Origin: Gentiana macrophylla
Lineage: Eukaryota; Streptophyta; Magnoliopsida; Gentianales; Gentianaceae
DNA length: 64,000 bases
Direction: 5' to 3'
NCBI GenBank assembly: GCA_026214975.1
Contig: CM047814.1
Coordinates: 16,701,541 to 16,765,540 of the forward strand
The position numbers and the translations under genes were made by a program. Below are positions 60,193 to 64,000 of the stretch, one piece after another (the stretch's first letter is position 1; the number at the start of each line of letters is the position of its first letter). The notes beneath the pieces were generated by a model. The model saw only the letters and a list, made by a program, of their open reading frames with translations. It made no database searches and had not been told where the DNA came from.

Positions 60193-61195
60193 TCTATAGC
60201 AAACAAAGCCTTTTTTTTTTTTTTTTTAAAGAAATTTTTTTTTCATTAAAGCAGCAAAAAAAAGAGGTACATGAAATCAGGGTCATCCAAGGGACATAGA
60301 GCCTTGGAGACCAATTTAATTGAAAAAAATAGGGGTGGTGGTCCTAAAGGACAACTTTACATCTTAAATAAAGAATAGGACAAAAAAAATAATATTTGGT
60401 TGAGAAGGACAAAAAAAAAGAGATGTACAAAAATACCCTTAATGATAATTTTTTTTTTTTTTTTTTTCACATTAAAGTCGTCTTTGGTATACTACGTGTT
60501 GGTGTTATTATTACGACGATTTACTTACATTATGTATTCTTATGTTTGAGGTGTTTCCATTGCTTTCTATACCCTACTTTGGGAAGGAGGCACCCCATAG
60601 TGATTTGTATCAGATCTTAAGATCGCAGCACATTCATAGAAAAATGCCAAAACGTTACTTTTCTATACCCTACTTGGAAAGAGCCCAATAGTGATTTGTG
60701 TCTTTTAGATCGCGCGTATTCATACAAAAATGTAGTAACATTACAAAAAATGCCGAAACGTTACTACATGTCCCTTGGAAAAAATGCCAAACGTTACCAA
60801 TCTAAACCCTAATTGGGAAGGAACCCAATAGTGGATTCGGCGACCTTAAGATCGTGCGACATTCATACAAAAATGTAGTAACATTACAAAAATGCATTGA
60901 TAATTCCTCAAAAACAAATAATTGATAATTCTTCAACAACAATTCTTCAAGAACAAAAATAAAGACAATTAGGATTCATACAACAACAATTGATCAAAAC
61001 CGAAATGCAAAGAAACCTAAAAAAATTGCAAAAATGCATTGAAATGCAACCACTTTCATGATCGCTTGCTTGAGATTCCACTTGAATCACAGATGTTTCT
61101 CAAAGACCATGGTTATCACAGATCGTGTAATTCCACATTCAATCAAAATAGTAATACACCAAACATGTAAAAAAAAAAAAAAAAAAAAAATTAAT
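60193..61195. repeat. Homopolymer tracts and three imperfect tandem repeats of about 115 bp
   Basis: T-runs lie at about 60211-60229 and 60450-60468, and an A-run at 61169-61190. Between about 60566 and 60890 a unit recurs three times: CTATACCCTA(C/A)TT, GGGAAGGA, CCCAATAGTGATTTG, TTAAGATCG, CATTCATA.AAAAATG, then AAACGTTAC or TAACATTAC. No gene. Confidence 0.65.
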
Positions 61196-61199
61196 CCGT

Positions 61200-61610
61200 C
61201 TTAAAGATGCAAAAAGCATCAAAACACCCACCATAACCGCCTCCACCACGTCCCGCGCCTCCTATGCCGCCGCCTCAATAATCGCCCACACATATCCACC
61301 GCCCTCCTCCTCCATATCCACCGCCGCCTCCATCGCCTCCACCTTCAACAGTCCTCCATTAGGTCCAAAGAACGCTTCACACCTTAGCACGGCCATCACC
61401 GCCGTACTCCACCTCAAACTCGACAGACTCGCCTCTCTCGAGGCTTTTGTAGCCGAAGAGTCCTTGATGCCGGAGTGGTGGACAAAGAGACCTCACCGCC
61501 ATCATCGGGAGTGATGAAACCATAGCCTTTCGGTCATTGAACCACTTGACTCACCGCCTCCACCACGTCCGCCGCCTCCTATGCCGCCGCCTCAAACTGT
61601 GAAAAAGGGA
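61200..61610 (-). pseudogene. Cold-shock-domain glycine-rich protein pseudogene
   Basis: The minus strand preserves, over several frames, KWFNDRK / GYGFI.PDDGGE (RNP1), LFVHHSGIKD (RNP2), then SLERGESVEFEVEYGGDGRAK. These are the blocks of a plant cold-shock-domain (GRP2/CSP) nucleic-acid-binding protein. At least two frameshifts break it and the start is missing. A Gly-rich segment (GGGIGGGGRGGGG type) follows as expected at 61225-61275. A second near-identical copy precedes the domain at 61556-61602, a partial duplication. Confidence 0.75.
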
Positions 61611-61619
61611 AGAAACCCT

Positions 61620-62482
61620 GAGTCTTCTCATTTCTCTCTCTCACTAATTTTAACCTCACCGGCTTTTGTGTGAAATGTGAATGCACAGTTTACATTTTAT
61701 TTGTTGAATCTTTTTAGAAGGGTATTTTTGGATATACATTACTTTCTGTCTCTTACAACCAAATAAGTCATTTCTTTCTTGTCCTTTTTCATAAATAAGA
61801 TGTAAACTCAAGTCTTTCTGACCTTATCCTAAAAAATATATTATTATTTATCCGGACACAACATTGTTCGAACGTAAGACACGGTTCATTAGCTACAACA
61901 TTTCTTACCAATGTGATTATGGCTGCTTAATGCAACTATATATCCCACATGCTTTGCCCATTAGACTATAGCCCACACTTGGATTCATGCCAAATGATGT
62001 TCAACCGACTTGTATAAGCCTTCCTTTGCACTCTAGTCGACGTCGACCCCAAGCTATTCAGCTAGTCAGGGTGAAAAAAAAAAAAAATGGAATTTTTTAA
62101 GGAACAATCATTAGTTTTGATATATATGTCGCAATTCAAGTTTATATGTGGTTTTGTTCAAGTTTCTAAGTAAATTGTATTAATTATAGGCATGTATTGA
62201 GCTATTTTGTAAGATTTTTTTGTTATCTAACAGGCAGATCTTCGAGGTACATACATCAAATTATATTAAAGTTAAAATGAAAGAAGTTAGTGTTTTTTTT
62301 CACAATAATGTGTTGCGTACATATTTGTAAACAATTGATCAAGATGAATAATTGATTAGTTTTGAGTCTAATCAAACATCAATAGCCTATAACACAATAT
62401 TATGACACACAACGGTATTATTTTTCTCAAAATGAAACATACTAATTAAAAATAAAAATAAACATAATACATTAAAGGCCGA
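61620..62482. other. Intergenic, including the 3' side of the UGT pseudogene
   Basis: No supported gene. Bases just below 62482 would be the 3' UTR of the glycosyltransferase. Confidence 0.5.
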
Positions 62483-64000
62483 TTACTTTGTCATCCACTT
62501 GGCCAAAAGCTCAAAAGATTTTCAAGATGACCCCTTCTTCATGAGGGCTATTTTTGTGGTATGTTTAAATTCTCTCACTTGTTCCCGTACATGTTTTCCC
62601 TTTTCTTCGTCCATTAAATTCTTTATTGTACAAGCAATCTCACCACTCACCACTAGCCCATCCTCCTTTCCAGGTTTTAACTCAATTGCAACTTTCATAT
62701 CTTTTGTTAAAAGCAAAGCATTCATCTTCTGCTCTCGCACCACGAGGCCAAGCAATCATCGGCACCCCGTTAACTAAACTCTCTAGAATAGAATTCCACC
62801 CACAGTGCGTTACGAACCCTGCTATTGCTTCATGTGCAAGTATGTCTTGTTGTGATGCCCAATAGGGTACCATTAGCCCTTGTTCTTTTGTTCTTTCTAT
62901 GAACCCAGTAGGGAGAAACTTTAAAGGATCATCCTCCATGATACCATTTCCATCTTTTGGAGGCCTCACAACCCAGAGAAATCGAGTCTCACTCATCTCT
63001 AAACCGAGTGTTAATTCATTCATCTGGGCTTGTGAGAGTGTCCAATGGCTTCCAAAGCATATGTACAAAACAGACGCCCGTGGCTGAGTATTTAGCCAAT
63101 TTGAGAGACTTGGTTCTTTAGTGTCATGATCAGCTGAGTTACTTTGCGTTAAAGGACCAACAGTATAAATCAGGGGATTATTGTCATAAAACTCTTTATC
63201 TTCTTCCTGCAACGTGTCAATGCACAGAATATATATGTTATTATACTACTATTCATCTCTAATTAATAGTGTTTGTCTATAAATTAACTTACTTGTTTTA
63301 TATCAACTTTTTAATGTATCGTGACGTAAAGACTCTTTGCAGTAGATATCAGAAATCATTTAAAAATCGTATTTTAGTTATTTGAACATATATATTTAAA
63401 AATAATAATATCTGCAATGACGCTTTCTATCTTTTACGGTAAAATACATATTATGTAAAAAAAAATATCTTTACATCTACCGTATTCATAGAAATATTGC
63501 AGATTTTCATTTGTATCTGTCACATTATGTAAAATAGAGAATCAAATGTTTTCATCTTAGATAGAGATTCAGTAAATTATAAAAATGTGTATTTAAAAAT
63601 ATAAAATAAAGTATTTATTAAAAGAATCTGATGCGCATGCAGTTATGCAAGTGCTCTTAAAAAAATTAAAATAATAAGGCTATATATAATGCAAAGAAGA
63701 TGATACGTACCCGGAGGCCTTGCAAAGCTCCTGGCTCCAATTCTTGGAAGGTATTCGCAATTATCCCGTCAGCCATTCCGAATCGCTTCACGAATTGAAG
63801 GCATACTTTGTATTGAAAATTTTGCCGGTTTATCAAAGGCTCCAGAACATGTTTCCCCGGAAGTGGAATACAACCGGGTAGACGAATCGGGTCACGGAGT
63901 TCTTCGTACTCGCATGAAACACATTGATCAAGCTTTGGTAGATACATGAGCAAAGACAAACACATTGCACTACAAGGGGAGAAAAGATAGGGTGGAATCT
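62483..64000 (-). pseudogene. UDP-glycosyltransferase, UGT72 / hydroquinone-glucosyltransferase-like, broken, 5' end outside window
   Basis: Family 1 enzymes move sugar from UDP-sugar to small molecules in the cytosol; the UGT72 group glycosylates phenolics and monolignols. The first visible exon (63711-64000) is open to the window edge and reads SAMCLSLLMYLPKLDQ.VSCEY, RLPGCIPLPGK and ADGIIANTFQELEPGAL. A 504-bp intron (63207-63710, CGG|GTACGT / TTGCAG) follows, then an exon with YTVGPL, WLNTQP and the PSPG box from Trp at 62861 (HCGWNS present). The box begins WASQ rather than WAPQ, and the usual FGSGGTLS reads FGSHWTLS. An extra base at 62733-62737, at the end of the PSPG box, shifts the frame to EQKMNALLLT. 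A TGA at 62522 cuts off the last 12 codons (KSFELLAKWMTK) before the old stop at 62483. Probably a pseudogene. Confidence 0.88.

Noticed and set aside
1..64000. A CRISPR array, operon or bacterial-type gene cluster
   Set aside because: The DNA is plant nuclear; no regularly spaced repeats or prokaryotic gene arrangement was seen.

Overview
This is plant nuclear DNA, almost certainly from a eudicot. The evidence is AT-rich composition, short exons in long GT-AG introns, Ty1/copia and LINE retroelements, Stowaway and hAT MITEs, tRNA-derived SINEs, and plastid-like fragments buried in non-coding DNA. The species cannot be told from the sequence. There are few genes and much mobile-element debris.

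Layout. 1-1.85 kb: the probable 5' leader exon and first intron of a minus-strand gene whose coding part lies left of the window. 3.9-4.9 kb: tandem repeats. About 5.1-9.3 kb: an element with long diverged inverted ends, holding a second fold-back element. 10.4-10.8 kb: a CACTA-like relic. 13.1-13.6 kb: LINE endonuclease relic. 15.07-15.58 kb: a copia LTR. 17.66-18.07 kb (minus): an intact two-exon gene for a small secreted six-cysteine peptide with knottin-like spacing. 21.4-27.9 kb: a direct tandem duplication of retroelement-derived DNA; the second copy is split by a 1.28 kb long-TIR element. 29.04-29.7 kb: organelle-derived patchwork (16S rRNA, rpoC1, a group II intron domain V-like hairpin) beside a LINE RT relic.

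30.0-52.3 kb (minus) is one 22 kb gene with 26 exons, encoding a plant M16 zinc metallopeptidase of the insulin-degrading-enzyme type, related to the peroxisomal Arabidopsis enzyme PXM16. All 26 exons could be placed with consistent phase (about 969 residues). The reading frame is broken by one missing base in exon 17. Its introns hold two Stowaway MITEs, a hAT MITE 27 bp from a splice donor, two SINEs, three LINE fragments and related dispersed repeats.

53.46-60.2 kb is a stack of mobile elements: a MITE, a likely solo LTR, and a 4.85 kb copia element (minus) set in LINE-related sequence. The copia LTRs differ at about 2 of 192 positions, yet its gag-pol frame is broken several times. 61.2-61.6 kb holds a decayed cold-shock-domain/glycine-rich protein pseudogene. 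62.48-64.0 kb (minus) is the C-terminal two thirds of a UGT72-like UDP-glycosyltransferase with an intron, a frameshift at the end of its UDP-sugar-binding box and an early stop; its 5' end is outside the window.

The genes do not form a functional cluster. Only the six-cysteine peptide gene is fully intact. The peptidase is one base from intact, which may be an assembly error. The glycosyltransferase looks like a pseudogene.
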